NCBI GenBank assembly: GCA_019054805.1
Contig: JAHQIY010000014.1
Span: 2,046,001 to 2,110,000, forward strand
Direction of reading: 5' to 3'
Source: Brachionus manjavacas
Lineage: Eukaryota > Rotifera > Eurotatoria > Ploima > Brachionidae
Length of the DNA: 64,000 nucleotides
Shown: piece by piece, positions 34,190 through 45,560 of the stretch
How the letters are laid out: every line of letters starts with the position of its first letter
Numbering within the stretch: the stretch's first letter is position 1
Notes under the pieces: model-generated
The model's input: the letters and a program-made list of their open reading frames with translations, nothing else
Told to the model about the DNA's origin: nothing
Database searches by the model: none
Position numbers and translations under genes: made by a program

Positions 34190-35395
34190 TTTGAAATTTA
34201 TTTATTTGTTTTCTGTAGCGAGCTAGGGCTCCTTCAGAATAAATTAAAAAACAAAATCAAAATTAAAAAAAAAAATTGAAGTAAATGAAATGAGATAAAA
34301 AAAATCAAAATAAAGTAAATAAGCTAAAAAAAGTTTAGAAGACATAGATTGTTACATGTGGCATTTGTTTACATAGTTCAGGTTTCAGGAAAAAAGGAGG
34401 AAATAGTAAGGTAGCAATTACACAATGGAGTTGGGTATTCAATATATCTTGCTTCGAAACCTTCTTTGTATTCCTCCACAAGTCTGATAACCTATGGAAT
34501 AGAATGACTCAGTCCTGCCCTAACATATCTATCACTCAACTCAAAAAATCGATTTGAGACTGTTAGTATTTTAAGTTTATTATATGCCTCATGATGCAAT
34601 ATGTTGGAGGGAGTATCATATTTTAGTTTCAAAATGGATCTAACTGCTGAATTTTGAATCACTTGTATTTTTTTAATGTTGGTTTCTGTGAGTGAATTTA
34701 AACAAGGAAAAGAATAATCGAGAATTGATCCTATTAAGGATTTGTATAGATTTCCTAATGTTTTGGGTTTAAGGTCCCATTTTTTATTTGAAAGATATTT
34801 AATTACAGCGCTCTTTTATCTCATTCACCATTAAACTAAATGTAAGTTTTGAGTCTAATGTAATTCCTAAGAACTTAACTTTTTCTTTTAGATTTAAACT
34901 TTTTTCATATAATTTTAGGTCAAGATTAGTTTTTTTTCTAGATTTTTTTTCAAAGATCGTGTAGCATGACTTTTCAACAGAAATTTTCATTTTCCATTTG
35001 AAAAGCCATTTTTCAATTTATTTTAAGTAATTATTAATTAAACTCTCGAGATTTCCTTTCTTTTTAAAAATAAAAAATAGCTAAGTCATCTGCAAAAAGA
35101 AGAGAGTATTGACCATTGGTCTTTTTTCTTTTAGGTATGTCATTAATGAAAATGCTGAAAAGAAGCGGGCTAATTACTGATCCTTGTGGAACCCCTGCTT
35201 TAATTAAGTATTGGTCACTCAAATGTCCGTTTACTTTTACAATAAAAGATCTGGAATCGAGAAATGATCTGATCCAGTAAAAAAGATAAGGAGGAAGATT
35301 AGTTTTAATTTGCTTATAAATTAGTCCATCATGCCAAACTCTATCGAAGGCTTTAGAAATGTCAAAATATAAACAGCAGACTTTTTTCTTTTAAA
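34190..35395 (-). mobile_element. 5'-truncated CR1/Jockey-like LINE, minus strand
   Basis: The minus strand encodes a nearly intact reverse-transcriptase core: CCLYFDISKAFDRVWHDGLI, LPPYLFYWIRSFLDSRSF, LIKAGVPQGSVISPLLFSIF, INDIPKR, and LLFADDLAIF. It then continues past a stop with VKFLGITLDSKLTF and KWKMKISVEKS. It ends at about 34190 with the inverse of ctgaaggagccctagctcgc and an aaataaataaat tail, the same 3' end as other fragments here. The first part of the ORF is missing, as usual for LINE insertions. Confidence 0.88.
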
Positions 35396-35539
35396 ATTGG
35401 ATTATTTAATTATAGCATTTTGTTCTTAAAGTTTTAAATAAATTGCCTATTTAGATTTTAATTTTTTTAATACGAGAATTTTTTTTTTATTTTTTCGATA
35501 TTTTAAGCTTATTTTGAGCTTACGAGCGCTGTTTTAAAG

Positions 35540-35890
35540 ATTTTTTAAGAAAAAAAAATTAAACAAATTCAAATCAATCGCCATTTTTACCATATTATTT
35601 ACATTATCAGTTGTAATGAATTTCTCTTTCATACTTAATCCATATTCATGCATTATTTAAATCAAATAATCAATCATATTCTTTTCTGTAGGCCCGCCGA
35701 TTATATGTAAAACAGCCAAAAATATAGCAGAAAGTTCTAAATGTTTAATAATTTTAAATTGAAGTCCATGAATAAGCTGTGTAATTAACAGACTTCGCTT
35801 CATATAATTTCTTTAGAACTAAACTTTTTTTTTCTAAATAATATTTTGATGTCAAATCAGACAGTTGTTTTCTTGATGGAATTTTGATAA
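35540..35890 (-). mobile_element. hAT transposase remnant
   Basis: Minus-strand pieces KYYLEKKSLVLKKLYEAKS, NYTAYSWTS, FLAVLHIIGGPTEKNM, and MKEKFITTDNVNNMVKMAI resemble the hAT (ZBED-like) catalytic region, including the WTS and iTTDNasNM motifs. Stops and shifts interrupt it. It could be the relic of the source of the two hAT-type MITEs nearby, but no termini were found. Confidence 0.7.
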
Positions 35891-36108
35891 AAATAAAAAT
35901 TCTGAGCTAGACTTGAAAAATTAATTTATGGTGCATTCCTTTGATACAATATATATTTTTTTGTTGTATTTTAAAATCAAATATAAACTAACCAGTTAAA
36001 TTTAAAGGAAAAATTTTTAGAGATTGTCTTCAAAAAAATCAAGGTAAGCTTTAATAAATTATAGATAAGCAAAACAAATTTTAGTTTTAAATGTGTATTT
36101 TATTTAGA

Positions 36109-37078
36109 TTAATTTTGAATTTGTCCCAACAGTGATGAAATGGCTTGATTGAATTGATTCAACAGCAAATCTCCCATTTGGCTGATAATCTATTTGATTT
36201 AATATTAAAATACTAAAAAATACACACCGAGATGCCATTTAAATAATAAAAATTCTTTTTTTGAACAAACAGCACCTCGGTCCTACATAAAAGCTTACGT
36301 TTCCAAGTTCACTAGCAAGGTTTTCCATTCCAAATGATCTTGACTAAAGAACATAAAACATAAATTAAAAAATCGAATTAAAAACTTTGATTTTAATTTA
36401 CCGAAGCAGTTAAATTTGAAACTGCTTGTTGAACTAATTGGACAATTTTGGCTTTGGCTTGTTTGATCAAATCAACCAATACTTCTCTGACAGTTGTTTC
36501 ACCCGAAATTATACTCTTTTTAAATATTAGTTTTGCTAGATTAGAAACAATTGATTTTAAACTTACTGGTAAAGATGATACAAGTGTATTCTTAGCATTT
36601 TTCAAAAAGTTGAGGAACAAATCTTTAAGTTTTGAAGCAAAAGTGCTAACTTGTGTCTAAACCAAAACATCAATATTAAAAATGTTTCACTTAAAAAGAT
36701 AGTACCGAATATTGTCTGAGCATAAAATCTCTCTGTGATTTAACATTCAATATGTCAACATTTCTTTTACCAATGGCATTCAAAATGTTTCCGAAATAAT
36801 TGTCGATAAAATCGGCGCCGTCTAGTAATTTTAATTTAAATAAATGGTTCTAATAATATTTTTGACTAAGTACTTTCTTGCAAAACTTGAAGAGATGGCT
36901 GAAGAGCATTGTCCCATAAAAATTCTCCAGCAAGCAAAGCAGTGTTGATTGTGTTTGAAATAGAGTCGATGGCGTTATTTACAGATCCAGATATGTTGTC
37001 GATAATGCCAGATAAAAAGGCATTAGAAGGGCTAAATGCCAAAGCAAAAATTGATAAACACAAAATAAAAGTCTTCAT
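36109..37078 (-). CDS. Small secreted helical protein, 5 exons, unknown family
   Basis: Exons deduced on the minus strand: 37078-36874, 36821-36706, 36656-36402, 36343-36299 and 36189-36109. Each is bounded by GT-AG with introns of 49-109 nt. The sum is 702 nt, 233 residues, in frame throughout. The signal peptide is MKTFILCLSIFALAFSPSNA. The mature part is rich in I, L, N, S, K and Q with no cysteine and no membrane segment, and predicted helical stretches recur (FLSGIIDNISGSVNNAIDSI, KLKDLFLNFLKNAKNTL, VLVDLIKQAKAKIVQLVQQA). The last exon gives ISQMGDLLLNQFNQAISSLL. A TATA-like tttataaat sits at 37122-37130, about 45 bases before the ATG. I do not recognise a family. The regular splicing and frame argue for a real, expressed gene. 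Confidence 0.8.
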
Positions 37079-39641
37079 TTTGATTTTGAAAATATTTTTA
37101 GATTTATCACAGTGATCTCAATTTATAAATAATGGATATTGTAGCAAACAGATGGTAATTTTTTTTCCAAAAGGTTTTTCCCACTAATCATACGATTTAT
37201 AAGAAAAAAAATACCTAATCAAATTTTTTTTCAAAAAATAAAAATTTACTATAAAGAAATAAATCTAATTGCGGTTCGAAAAATTTGAAAATGGTTTTTA
37301 TCTTAAAAAGATAAAATTTTTAACCAATTAATATTTTAATAATATATAATAAATAATCAATTAATACTCTAATCAATAAAGCTATTACATAATAACTATT
37401 TAGAATTTAATAGAGAACGGAACTTAGATCATGATTATTTAAAACATATAATTCTGGATATATTTAGATATCAATTTTATTTAATTATATTTAATATTAA
37501 TTTTGAAAAGTTTTTTTTTAAATTTTGGAAATTGAAAAGCTATTATTTTAAGAATAAAAAAGAATTGATGGATAATTTAATTAAATTTTTTTAATTATTG
37601 TTGCTTTGTTTGAAAAATATTACTCTTTTTATTAATTTATGAATTAAGTGTTTAAACTTTTATAATTTTAAATCACTCTCTAATTTAGACATGAGCAAAA
37701 ATTTTAATTAAAAAATTGTGAAGGTTAAAGGAAAAAAAAAGTTTCATATCAAGTAATTATTTAAAGTTAATAAGTTAATTTAAAAAATTGATCAGATAAA
37801 TTTCAACAAACAATTAGAACATATAATCAAAAGCTTTAAAAACTGAGCAAATTTTGGGCAAAAATAATATTTATTTAAAAATTCAGTTAAAAAACAATAA
37901 CAATTAAATATGCTTCTAGATTTTGCTTCAGAATAGATATTATTCTTTTATTTAAATTCAAAATTAAAGATATATTATTATCTATCTTTTTTAAAAAAAA
38001 ATTTTTTTACTCATTTATGCTATTTTATTGTTAATGCAGCATTATTTTTAGCTATTTTTCGATTTTACTAGGAAAATATTAAAAATGAAAAATTAGAAAA
38101 AAATTAGATCAAAAAAAATGTTTTATTAGGTTTTTTGACTTTCGATCAAAGCATTGTTAAATTTAAAAAAATTTAATTTAGAATATTTTATTTACTTATT
38201 TGTGTTTCTGTCAAGTGCTAAAGGTCCCTCAGAATTAAAAATAATATATTACTATTTTGCATGAAAATTAAAATAATTAGTTATTGATTAGTTATTAGAT
38301 AAAATTTTTTTTATAATTTAATCAGAATGGTGAAAGTCTATCTAATTAGTGAAGCAATAACTTAATATTTAACATTTTCGATTTTGATATGTTTTATTGT
38401 TTGTGTGATAAAAAAATGAAGGCTTGAAAGTTTTTGTTTAATCAAAAAGTAATTTAATATCACTGAATTTGGGATGATTTTTAATGAATTTAAGGTAAAG
38501 TTTACAGACTTCAGCAATTTTTGAGACATTTATCTAAAAAGTCTAAATAAACTGTAAACTCTTATATTTAAACCAAAATTTTTTTAATTTTTAATAAGTG
38601 GCAGAGCAACTTTATTTGGATCAATTTTTAATTTGAAGAAATAACTTAATTCATTGAATACATTTTTACTATTAAGATGTCAAGTTAAATATTGAGCTAA
38701 TATAATTATGATTTTTTAAAGAAAAATTTTTTTTATTTTTAATAATATTTTCAAAAACATGTAAAATTAAATGTTTTAAAAGTACCATTAAGCATATCAT
38801 GATAATTTCAATTTTTTTTCTTAGCCTTAGACAAAAAAAAATTTAAAAATTGATTTAAAATATTAATTAAAACAAGTTTTTAATTTTTTTTTGGATTAAT
38901 TTTTAAGTTTATTAGAGAAATAAAAACTTAATTGAATTTGAAAATGATTAAATAGAACGGAGAACGGATCACAAACAGAATGTTCAATCGAAAAAATTTA
39001 ACAATAAAATCAAAAAAATCTATGATAAAAACATGTTTAAACAATTATCTCAAAAGTACGCCTTAAAAAAGTCGAGATAAAAATAAGCATAAGGTGTTAA
39101 ATTTAAGAGATGATAATCAAATGCAATCTAATGTCGAAGTTAATTTTATTATAAGCTTTTTTAAATTAAAAATTATACTTTGATTAACTAAAGTATAATT
39201 TTTTTAAAACAAAAAAGAAAAAATGATTTTGCCCTCATGGTCTAAAACCCGTTCTGCAGATTAAACAAACTGAAACAAATTTTTTTCACATCTCATAGTG
39301 CCCCAAATCAAACTTATTTAAACAATTAAACTTAATATGACTCAGTCAGATTCTATTTAAGTTGGGGCTATTTAAAAAATTATTTAAAATCTGTGAAATA
39401 GCTCAATATTAAAAATTATTAAAGATTAATACGTTGCTATTTTGCAAAACTTTTGCATAACTAGACAAAAGTTTTTTCAATTTTAAACAAAATTTGAAAT
39501 ATTAAAATATAGTCATTTAAATAAAGGCATATTTAATTATATTAAATATCAATGACTAGTGACTTAGAATTAATCAAAATAATTAAATTAAAATTTTAAT
39601 TATTAATTTTTATTAATTTAGTAAAATGCAGAGAAAAAAAT
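37079..39641. other. AT-rich intergenic region with one LINE 3' tail
   Basis: No gene is seen. At about 38185-38240 the inverse of a LINE 3' end occurs (tttgtgtttctgtcaagtgc followed by taaaggtccctcagaat), the same family as at 34190. No coding part of the LINE is attached. Confidence 0.5.
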
Positions 39642-41279
39642 CTATTTTTTGTTTTTAGTCTCTTTTTGCAAAGACTCTTTTAATACATAGATACCGAAAT
39701 CAACATCTTCTTTGGAAATGCACATTGGCGGCTTGATTCTGAAAACATTGCCGTAAAGACCTCCTCTTCCGAAAAGAACGCCCATATTTTTAGTATTCTC
39801 AAAAATGTTCATAAAACTATCAGCATTCAAGGGTTTTTTGGATTTCTGTTTTAGAAAAAAGTCTTAATTAATTCTGTGATTTTCAATTTTCAATAATGTA
39901 CCTTGTCTTCGACCAATTCAAGGCCAATCATCAAACCCTTTCCCCTTACATCGCCAACTATTTCAAATTCATCTCTTAATTTTTTCAATTCATTTAGAAA
40001 ATAATTTCCGACTGTTTCACAATTTTGTTGTAATTTTTCTTCATCAATGACATCTAAGACAGCGCTGCCAACCGCACAAGCCATCGGATTACCACCATAA
40101 GTATTAAAATGAGCAGCTTGACCAAGCGTATCAGCAATTTCTTTGGTTGTCACAACAGCTGCCATTGGAAAACCATTTCCAATACCTTTAGCCAAAGTAA
40201 CCATATCTGGTAATATCTCGTGGTTTTCGAATCCCCAGTACTTAGACCCAGTTCGTCCAAAACCAGTCTGAACCTCATCCGATATTACTAATCCTCCTGC
40301 ACTTTGAACAGCTCTGGCCGCTTGTTTAAGAAAATTTTTCGGAAATTGAACTGCCCCTCCGACACCCTGTATTGATTCAGCAATTAAAGCTGCCACCTTG
40401 CCTCCCTTCGGAACACAATGAAGCAAAACATCCTGCACTTGATTAGAATAATTGTCTCCGGCTTCACAATTACCTGCTTCACAGTTACAATCTCTTAATG
40501 CTTGTGATGGAGAATCTCGGCAATTTTTTCCTCCCCATGGCCCTCGATACACATCTAAATTGATTTATATAAAATAATTTTTTTTTTAAAAAAACTTTTT
40601 TATCTGAACCTGGGTTCATTACCGTCTGGATGCCAAAAGCTGTAGGTACATTATATTTCCAAGTGCTTAAATTGGTAATGCCCATTGTGTAAGGAGACAT
40701 TCCATGATAGGCATTTCTCAATGAAATGATATCAAAATTTCCTGTATAAAGCCTTGACAGATAAAGAGCTAAGTCGTTTGCTTCAGAACCACTATTGGCG
40801 AACAAAACAACATTAAATTTAGATGGGAATTTCTTAAGCAATTTTTGTGTATATTCATGTATTCCTGGATAGAGATAAATTGAAGTTGTGTGCCATAGCT
40901 TTCTGATTTGTTCTTCAAGTGCTTGATTTACTTTTGGATGACAGTGTCCAACTGAAACAGTAACTATTCCTGCAAATAAATCAAGATACCGCTTTCCATT
41001 AGTATCCCAAAGCCATTGCTTGTGTCCTTGATGAATCAATAGATGCTCTCTATAGTAAGGTGGTGCTCCTTTGGTTAAATTTTCACGTTTGGTTTTCAAT
41101 ACATCTTCATATTTAGGACCCTAACAAATATATAATTAAGAATTTCGGAACTGATTTGGTGAAAATAATGCTACTTCGTATGCATTTGGTACAAAGCCAC
41201 ATTCTGGCATTAGAGATTTTGAAGCGTAAAAAGACTTAAGGACATCAAAAACCTTTAGTTTTGATTCAGTTTTAAACAT
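39642..41279 (-). CDS. AGXT2: Alanine-glyoxylate aminotransferase 2, 4 exons
   Basis: PLP-dependent class-III aminotransferase, in animals mitochondrial, moving amino groups from alanine, beta-aminoisobutyrate or dimethylarginines to glyoxylate or pyruvate. Exons deduced: 41279-41175, 41120-40610, 40554-39902 and 39845-39642, all GT-AG, giving 490 residues (vertebrate AGXT2 is about 514). Recognisable: [50 protein letters not shown] (characteristic of AGXT2 rather than ETNPPL), [10 protein letters not shown] with the PLP-contact Asp near 298, [14 protein letters not shown] with the PLP-binding Lys near 328, [20 protein letters not shown], and [15 protein letters not shown]. The N-terminus ([20 protein letters not shown]) could be a weak mitochondrial presequence. 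The four-exon model restores continuity between pieces that look like separate ORFs. Confidence 0.93.
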
Positions 41280-42269
41280 TTTCTAAATTAGTTAAACGAA
41301 TACGCAATTTAAATGAAGTTTTTTTGCTAGATATAAGTGAACACATAATAAAACTTTTCAAATCAAAACACTCCCTTTAAAAAAATGCTAATATTCAATT
41401 CAAAAAATTTAAATTGAAAAAAAAAGCAATACTTTTATCACAAGGTTTTACTTACAAAATTGATTTTTTGCTGCAATAAAAAATATTTAATATTTTTTTA
41501 TTTTATGTTGATTACTTTTTATTTTATAGAATTTATTTTATTTGATATTGTTCTCAGTTTCTTGAAACCGAAAAAAAAATTGTCAAAACATGATCTAATT
41601 TAATCATATTCAAAAAAAGGTTTAAAATGAAAACTCAAAAAGTTAAGAAGTTTTTACACACATTGAATAAAACACATTCAATTGATTACCTTAATTCGGC
41701 TTCTGCAAAATTTATTGTTCAAATTAAAAATTAACAGTATTGCTACGCCAAGATGATTTGGCGTAAATTTAAGTAAATCATACGGTAATTTTACCAATTT
41801 TTTAGTAAATTCAAAAGGAACAAAAAGAGCAAAGTAAAATTTATGATTAAATTAAAAAATTTCAAATACGCTCAAAATTTATTGAATGTCTAATTGATTG
41901 TCATGCAGATTTCAGTATTATTTTAACTTCAAAAGCCATATTTTTAAATTTTAAAAAGGAGTATAGCCGCGTCTTAATTTGATAAGTAGGAATTAATACA
42001 CTTGTCACTTATCTCAGAAGATAGATGCTTCTAGATTTTAGTATAAAAAATTATATATTAGCTCAAATCTTGTCTTAATAATAACCCCGTGCATTTGACT
42101 CGAACTCATAGGTATAAATACAGGTTCTATATTTGGGCTAAAGAAGATATTATTTAGTTATTACACTAATTATATTAACTTTTATTCAATAAAATATTTA
42201 AAAAGTTTTGTATTTTTCTTGTATTAATTCTTGTATTCATTAGCCTGTCTTACATATGTCCAATACCAA
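41280..42269. other. AT-rich region with a Tc1-like terminus
   Basis: No gene is seen. cagtattgctacgccaagat near 41734, followed by tacg/ggtaatttacc motifs, resembles the terminus of the Tc1-type element at 22046. A matching second end was not found. Confidence 0.45.
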
Positions 42270-43065
42270 GTCCATTGAATAATTGCTATCTTACAATTTC
42301 TTATTTTTTCCTGAAGCTTCAACTATGTAAACATGTGTCAAATTTAACACTCTATTTCAATATATGTTATTTTAATTTTCTTTTTATTTTATTTAAGCTT
42401 ATTTTACTTTATAATGATTTTTGTTTGATTTTATTTTATAGTTTATTCTGAAGAAGCTCTAGCTCGCTACAGAAATTAGCATGATTAGCTGTCTTGGGAA
42501 ACTACTCGAACCTTTTATTCCACCAGAATATAGAATTTTCTTGAGAGAAATAGTTTACTTGTTCACGATCAATCTGGATTTAGAAAACAAAGGCGTACAT
42601 GAGACAATCTTTTTTTTCTAATTCAAAAAGTTTTTGAGTCTTTAAATAGAAAAAAAAAGTTGATGTGTATTTTTCTATATTTTTAAATCTTTTGACAGAG
42701 TTTTGTATGACTTTAATTAAAATTAATCTGCCGCACTATCTTTTTAACTGAATAAAATGACTTCTTCAAAAAGTTTTGTATTTTAGATGCTAGTTTTGTA
42801 TTTTGTACTTCTTTTTTAGATGATTTGGTTACACTTTTTTAAACAAGAAAGGATATCTCTAAAACATGATTAACAAGTTTCCTTGAGAACTTAAGCAATG
42901 GCTTTTCAAATGGAAAATGAAAATCTCTCCTGAACCCTCAATTTGTAAGCTGTCAATCTTTTCATATTTAATTTTTTTTAATTTTTTTAAAATTATACTA
43001 TATACTTACCTTTATTTTTTTAATCTGAAGGAGCTTTAGCTGGTCGCAGATAATCTAATAAATAA
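42270..43065 (+). mobile_element. LINE fragments, plus strand
   Basis: About 42270-42478 is a plus-strand LINE 3' end (aactatgtaaaca, then ctgaagaagctctagctcgc). A second piece follows, 42480 to about 43065: SCLGKLLE, then a shifted RKQRRT(W)DN-like stretch near 42575-42610, decayed finger and palm motifs of a reverse transcriptase, and another 3' tail at 43022-43065 (tctgaaggagctttagctgg and taataaataa). Two tails in tandem mean two insertions or one rearranged insertion. Same family as 34190-35395. Confidence 0.7.
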
Positions 43066-43205
43066 TAACTCAGAATCATCAACTCAGTAGGCAGTGATTT
43101 ATTTTTTTCGTAACCTTCTGAACGCATAATTTGAAGTCTAGAATTTTGATGGCCAAATGGACCAGTAACCTGATCACGTCCAACACTAAAAGAAATACTA
43201 GGCAA
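43020..43205. repeat. Repeat shared with 45037-45140, probably LINE-derived
   Basis: agaatcatcaactcagtagg and ctgaacgcataattt recur at 45037-45140, where the sequence runs on into a minus-strand LINE. The minus-strand frame here (RLQIMRSEGYEKNKSLPTEL) aligns loosely with the C-terminal LINE segment KLVEEYREGFESRYIEYP. It is therefore more likely LINE sequence than a host exon, although an acceptor-like ttcttttag precedes it. Confidence 0.4.
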
Positions 43206-43381
43206 TAGTCAAATCTAATTAACAAAGATCATTAGGATTTGATTTAATTTGACAAAATTTGTTTTGGTGAAAATATTTATTTTATAAATTTTCAAGTAAA
43301 AAACAGTAAAATTATTAAAAAAAAAAACCTGCCGTTTATTAAAAAAACAGTAAGATTAAATGAACTTTAACATTAAATAAT
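43206..43381. other. Short intergenic, AT-rich
   Basis: Nothing recognised. Contains a run of A near 43317-43327. Confidence 0.4.
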
Positions 43382-44509
43382 CTAGCTGAAATCAGAAATT
43401 GCATGCTTGAAATACCAATGCGGATCGGTAAGATTTGTCTCATGTCCGAAAATACTTTGCAAATCTTCCAAAAGATAGTTTCTAAGCCTAAATAAAGCGT
43501 CTTGATTAACTTTGGTCGCGTTAATCCGCATCAGAATATTTCGTAGAAAAAAATCAATTTCTATCTTAAGAATGTCAGCATTTGGTGTATTCTTTTTTGC
43601 TGATAAATTAATAAAACCGGGATTTCGATGCACTGAATCACTTGATTTAGCTAAAACATGAGTCATTGAATAGAATACTAAAATGGCCAGTGAAAAAATA
43701 ACCAAAAAAACTCCTGTCAGCAGAATAAAACCGGATATTTTATTTCGAACTATTTGAATGTGTCTGTCATGATTGTGTTTTTTGTTTATATAATCCAAAT
43801 AGTCCAAGCAATTCATCATTATTTGATCATTCACTTGCTTCTTTTGGTTTGTACCAGCATTTTGATCCATTTGATTCAATCCAGCTTGAATTTTTTGACA
43901 AGGTCTGAAGTCTACATCTATAGGATCATTTGATGCCGTAGAGCTCAAATCAAATTGGGAAGTAATGTTCAACGGAGGTTGCATCAAGTCCATTAAGGTC
44001 TCAAGAAAATTTTGGCCATTACAAGAAGGGTCTTGGTCCGAATCTGCAGCTGCCGCAGACGCAATATTGGCAATCGTAGAGTTGGCATTGAAATTTTTTT
44101 GATTTCTTACCAAATATTCCAATAAATTTCCCTTGTAGTCGGATAAATTCGAGCTTGACTTTACTCTTTCTCTAGGCTCATCACAATCATCTATCAGAAT
44201 AGTGCATGGCGCATTAATGTCATTTTTGCTTGATTCACTGAATTCAATCAAGGACGGCATTTCTGTTTTTTTGCATTCCAAAACCGGTTTTTTAAAAGAT
44301 GACCGACTGTCGGAAGTTTTTTCTAGTCTTTGATAGGCACTGAAGTCTTCAGCTGAACACATGCCAGAATCATCATCATTGTGCTTTCGATAAAAAATGG
44401 TATTTGCGCGACGAATTCTGCGCAAACTTAAGCTTCTTTTTGGATTCAATTTTGTTTGATCAGGATTTTCCTGGTTAAGGTTTTCTGGAGTGCTTTGAAA
44501 ATTAGACAT
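43382..44509 (-). CDS. Single-pass membrane protein of unknown family, 375 aa
   Basis: One uninterrupted frame. The N-terminal 255 or so residues are hydrophilic, Ser/Asn/Asp-rich and without signal peptide (KRSLSLRRIRRANTIFYRKH, SLIEFSESSKNDINAPC). One clear transmembrane helix follows at about 262-285 (ISGFILLTGVFLVIFSLAIL). The ~90-residue C-terminal part after it contains potential N-glycosylation sites (NLS, NAT, NLT). The basic/charged N-side and the glycosylation sites suggest a type II orientation (N-terminus in the cytosol). Codon use is less AT-biased than the flanks, which supports a real gene. I do not recognise a family. No partner exon was needed. Confidence 0.75.
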   Translation of the reverse strand: MSNFQSTPENLNQENPDQTKLNPKRSLSLRRIRRANTIFYRKHNDDDSGMCSAEDFSAYQRLEKTSDSRSSFKKPVLECKKTEMPSLIEFSESSKNDINAPCTILIDDCDEPRERVKSSSNLSDYKGNLLEYLVRNQKNFNANSTIANIASAAAADSDQDPSCNGQNFLETLMDLMQPPLNITSQFDLSSTASNDPIDVDFRPCQKIQAGLNQMDQNAGTNQKKQVNDQIMMNCLDYLDYINKKHNHDRHIQIVRNKISGFILLTGVFLVIFSLAILVFYSMTHVLAKSSDSVHRNPGFINLSAKKNTPNADILKIEIDFFLRNILMRINATKVNQDALFRLRNYLLEDLQSIFGHETNLTDPHWYFKHAISDFS

Positions 44510-45036
44510 GTCTAATCAGCGTTTTTATGTTTTATTTCGTTTTCGAGAATAAAGTTTTTATTCAACTGAAAATTCTTATTTGCATAAGAATTAGAATAAT
44601 GGAAATTGGATTTAAAAGTTTGATTCAACCCATAACTAAAACAAACATTTTATATTTTTATCAAAAATTCATTTGTCATTTTTTTATTATTTCATCCAGT
44701 ATTTTAAGTTTTTGTAAAATTAAAAATTTTTAATAAAAAAATCAAAAAATTTCCAGATAAATTTTTATTTTAAAAAAGAATTCAAATATTTATCATTTCT
44801 GAAATAAAAATCTTAATTAACATTTGCAAATGTTAGCAAGTGCATTTTGGCAAAGATAGGTATAAGTTACCAGAGACTGAAATTGAATCCTCACTAAATG
44901 AACGAGATTTAGGTAGAAAAATTGCATCAGATGGAAAGAAGATTTTTGACATATTCAACCAAGTTTTAATTTTACAAAACTTTTAAAATTTAAAGCATTT
45001 ACAAAGATGAGAATGTTAATCAAATAAATTGATAAC
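44510..45036. other. AT-rich upstream region, no gene seen
   Basis: Probable 5' flank of the membrane-protein gene. Nothing else recognised. Confidence 0.45.
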
Positions 45037-45560
45037 AACTTAGAATCATCAACTCAGTAGGCAGTTATTAAAGTATTTTTTCTTTATTTTTTCGTTTTCT
45101 TCTGAACTGAACGCATAATTTGATGGCTAGAATTTTTTTTTCATAGTTCATTTGACATTTTGACATCTGGAACAGAATGACTTAATCATGTCCTGACATA
45201 TCTCACTCAACTCAAGAAGTCAATTTGAGACTATTTGTCGTTGTTGATCTAGCTGTCTAATGTTAGTTTCTGAAAATAAATTTAAACAAGGAAAAGAATG
45301 ATTCAAGATTGATTCTATCAATGATTTGGTTTTAGACCCCATTTCTTGTTTGTGAAATATTTAATTATATTAAGCCTTGAATTAATAAGTTCATTTAAAT
45401 CATTCTTCATTGGGGTAAATATTATTTTTATTCAAATGTAATTCCTAAGAATTCACCTTTTGCATCACAATTTAAGTTTTTACCATAAGCCTCGAGGTCA
45501 AGAATAGTTTTTTGAAAAGATAATATGACTTTTCAAGAGAGATTTATCCTAAATAATTAT
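45037..45560 (-). mobile_element. Decayed LINE 3' part, minus strand
   Basis: Matches the minus-strand LINE at 34480-34990 in order: gaacagaatgacttaatcatg, tgacatatctcactcaactc, ggaaaagaatgattcaaga, and tttaggtttt/catttcttgtttg, up to gtcaagaatagttttttg. It is shorter and has several deletions. The first 100 bases are the repeat shared with 43020-43205. Confidence 0.7.

Noticed and set aside
39642..41279. Ethanolamine-phosphate phospho-lyase (ETNPPL) as the identity of the aminotransferase
   Set aside because: The [14 protein letters not shown] region and the C-terminal [18 protein letters not shown] fit AGXT2 better than ETNPPL.
43020..43205. A host exon or C-terminus for the neighbouring membrane-protein gene
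   Set aside because: The membrane-protein gene ends with its own stop at 43382, and this block recurs beside a LINE at 45037 and overlaps a LINE 3' tail.
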